From Streptomyces sp. NRRL WC-3626 (GTDB lineage Bacteria; Actinomycetota; Actinomycetes; Streptomycetales; Streptomycetaceae): a stretch of 64,000 bases of DNA. This document shows positions 63,145 to 64,000 of the stretch, piece by piece. The position numbers were made by a program, and so were the translations under genes. The stretch lies in assembly GCF_000718785.1 (NCBI RefSeq), contig NZ_JOCA01000001.1, forward strand, positions 186,001-250,000, written 5' to 3'. Under the pieces are notes generated by a model. That model saw nothing but the letters and a program-made list of their open reading frames with translations, was not told where the DNA came from and did no database searches. Position 1 is the first letter of the stretch. Every line of letters starts with the position of its first letter.

Positions 63145-64000
63145 ATGGCCGCCACCCCGCAGAATCCTGCCGCCGCGCAGAAGCCTGCCACCGCGACTCC
63201 CCGCCGCAAGGTGAGCCGTCACCGCGGGGAGGGACAGTGGGCCGTGGGGCACCTGACCCCGCTCAACGGCGCCGAGCAGTTCAAGAAGGACGACGACGGT
63301 CTCAATGTGCGGACACGCATTGAGACGGTCTACTCCAAGCGCGGCTTCGACTCCATCGACCCCAACGACCTGCGCGGGCGCTTCCGTTGGTGGGGCCTCT
63401 ACACCCAGCGCCGCCAGGGCATCGACGGCGGCCGTACCGGGATGCTGGAGCCGGAGGAGCTCGAGGACAAGTACTTCATGATGCGGGTGCGCATCACCGG
63501 CGGCCGGCTCACCACCGAGCAGCTGCGGGCGATCGGCGAGGTCTCCGAGTCGTACGCGCGCGGCACCGCCGACATCACCGACCGGCAGAACATCCAGTTC
63601 CACTGGGTGCGCATCGAGGACGTGCCCGCCATCTGGGAGCGCCTGGAGTCCGTCGGCCTGTCCACCACGGAGGCGTGCGGCGACTGCCCGCGCGGCATGC
63701 TCGGCTCCCCGGTCGCCGGGGTCGCCGAGGACGAGATCATCGACGGCACGGCGGCGCTGGACGAGATCGCCCGCCGCTACATCGGCGACCCGCGCTTCTC
63801 CAACCTGCCGCGCAAGTACAAGACGGCCGTCTCCGGCTCCCCGCTGCTCGACGTCGCCCACGAGATCAACGACATCTCCTTCGTCGGCGTGGTCCACCCC
63901 GAGCACGGGCCCGGCTTCGACCTGTGGGTCGGCGGCGGTCTGTCCACCAACCCCAAGTTCGGTGTGCGGCTGGGCGCCTGGGTGCCCGAGGCGGACGTGC
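63145..64000 (+). CDS. Nitrite/sulfite reductase (ferredoxin type), 5' part only
   Basis: About 285 residues to the window edge. The coding frame starts at MAATPQNPAAAQKP with GAAGGG upstream. The first half of a siroheme reductase is present: GRFRWWGLYTQRRQGIDGGRTG, YFMMRVRITGGRLTTEQLRAIGEVS, ITDRQNIQFHWVRIEDVPAIW, TTEACGDCPRGMLGSPVAG. The CGDCPR segment is not the siroheme-iron-sulfur motif, which would lie beyond the edge. It reduces sulfite to sulfide with six electrons in cysteine synthesis; nitrite is a second possibility, but the cysteine leader favours sulfite. Confidence 0.93.
   Translation, partial: MAATPQNPAAAQKPATATPRRKVSRHRGEGQWAVGHLTPLNGAEQFKKDDDGLNVRTRIETVYSKRGFDSIDPNDLRGRFRWWGLYTQRRQGIDGGRTGMLEPEELEDKYFMMRVRITGGRLTTEQLRAIGEVSESYARGTADITDRQNIQFHWVRIEDVPAIWERLESVGLSTTEACGDCPRGMLGSPVAGVAEDEIIDGTAALDEIARRYIGDPRFSNLPRKYKTAVSGSPLLDVAHEINDISFVGVVHPEHGPGFDLWVGGGLSTNPKFGVRLGAWVPEADV

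Noticed and set aside
63139..63906. 255-codon leftward open frame
   Set aside because: It is antisense to the well-supported sulfite reductase gene.

Overview
ORGANISM. The window reads as a Streptomyces chromosome (inference). Base composition is very GC-rich with almost only G or C at third codon positions, many starts are GTG, several genes look leaderless, and some products are typical of streptomycetes: an alditol oxidase very close to S. coelicolor AldO, a WhiJ/AbaA-type regulator plus DUF397 set, Tat- and lipobox-type exporters, and two families of interspersed intergenic repeats. I see no rRNA or tRNA gene, IS element, integrase, CRISPR array or origin. LAYOUT. 0-13 kb: secreted protein, membrane-bound HTH regulator, PoxB-type TPP enzyme, PP2C-like phosphatase, DUF456 membrane protein, an ogt plus Ada/AlkA-like alkylation-repair pair, rsgA preceded by a small upstream ORF with a strong Shine-Dalgarno, a sigma-like protein ending in a cellulose-binding module, and a radical SAM protein with unusual cysteine spacing. 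13-22 kb: aldO, then a carbohydrate locus of ROK regulator, sugar-binding lipoprotein, two ABC permeases and a GH2 beta-galactosidase, followed by a TetR gene that seems to begin with ATT. 22-32 kb: a two-gene unit of unknown function (membrane alpha/alpha-toroid protein plus cupin), a NUDIX hydrolase, a two-gene GH43 operon (arabinofuranosidase and exo-1,3-galactanase types), then a double-PGRP amidase translationally coupled to a PhoX-like phosphatase. 32-41 kb: class II glutamine amidotransferase, DAG kinase-like enzyme, small membrane proteins, DUF2252 protein, a large LuxR ATPase regulator, homocysteine S-methyltransferase. 41-50 kb: a HATPase/XRE-DUF5753/DUF397 set, PPOX and MOSC proteins, LysR divergent from a class-A-like serine hydrolase, Tat-type MBL-fold protein, AlkD-like repair protein, carboxylesterase. 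50-64 kb: LacI regulator with its own operator, orphan solute-binding lipoprotein, ThuA protein, NADAR fusion, VOC protein overlapping an AraC gene, BrkB membrane protein, AidB-type acyl-CoA dehydrogenase, GAF regulator, secreted protein, acetyltransferase, and the start of a sulfite reductase gene preceded by a cysteine-type leader peptide. HOW THEY WORK TOGETHER. The ABC-lacZ operon and the GH43 operon look like two ends of one route: extracellular trimming of arabinogalactan, import of released sugars, intracellular beta-galactoside hydrolysis. Both have the same CGTTCG-N6-CGAACG dyad upstream, which supports shared control. Alkylation protection is spread over four loci (ogt, Ada/AlkA-like, AlkD-like, AidB-like). 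The sulfite reductase leader carries the arrangement expected for translation-coupled cysteine sensing. All functional assignments come from reading motifs by eye; no database search was run.
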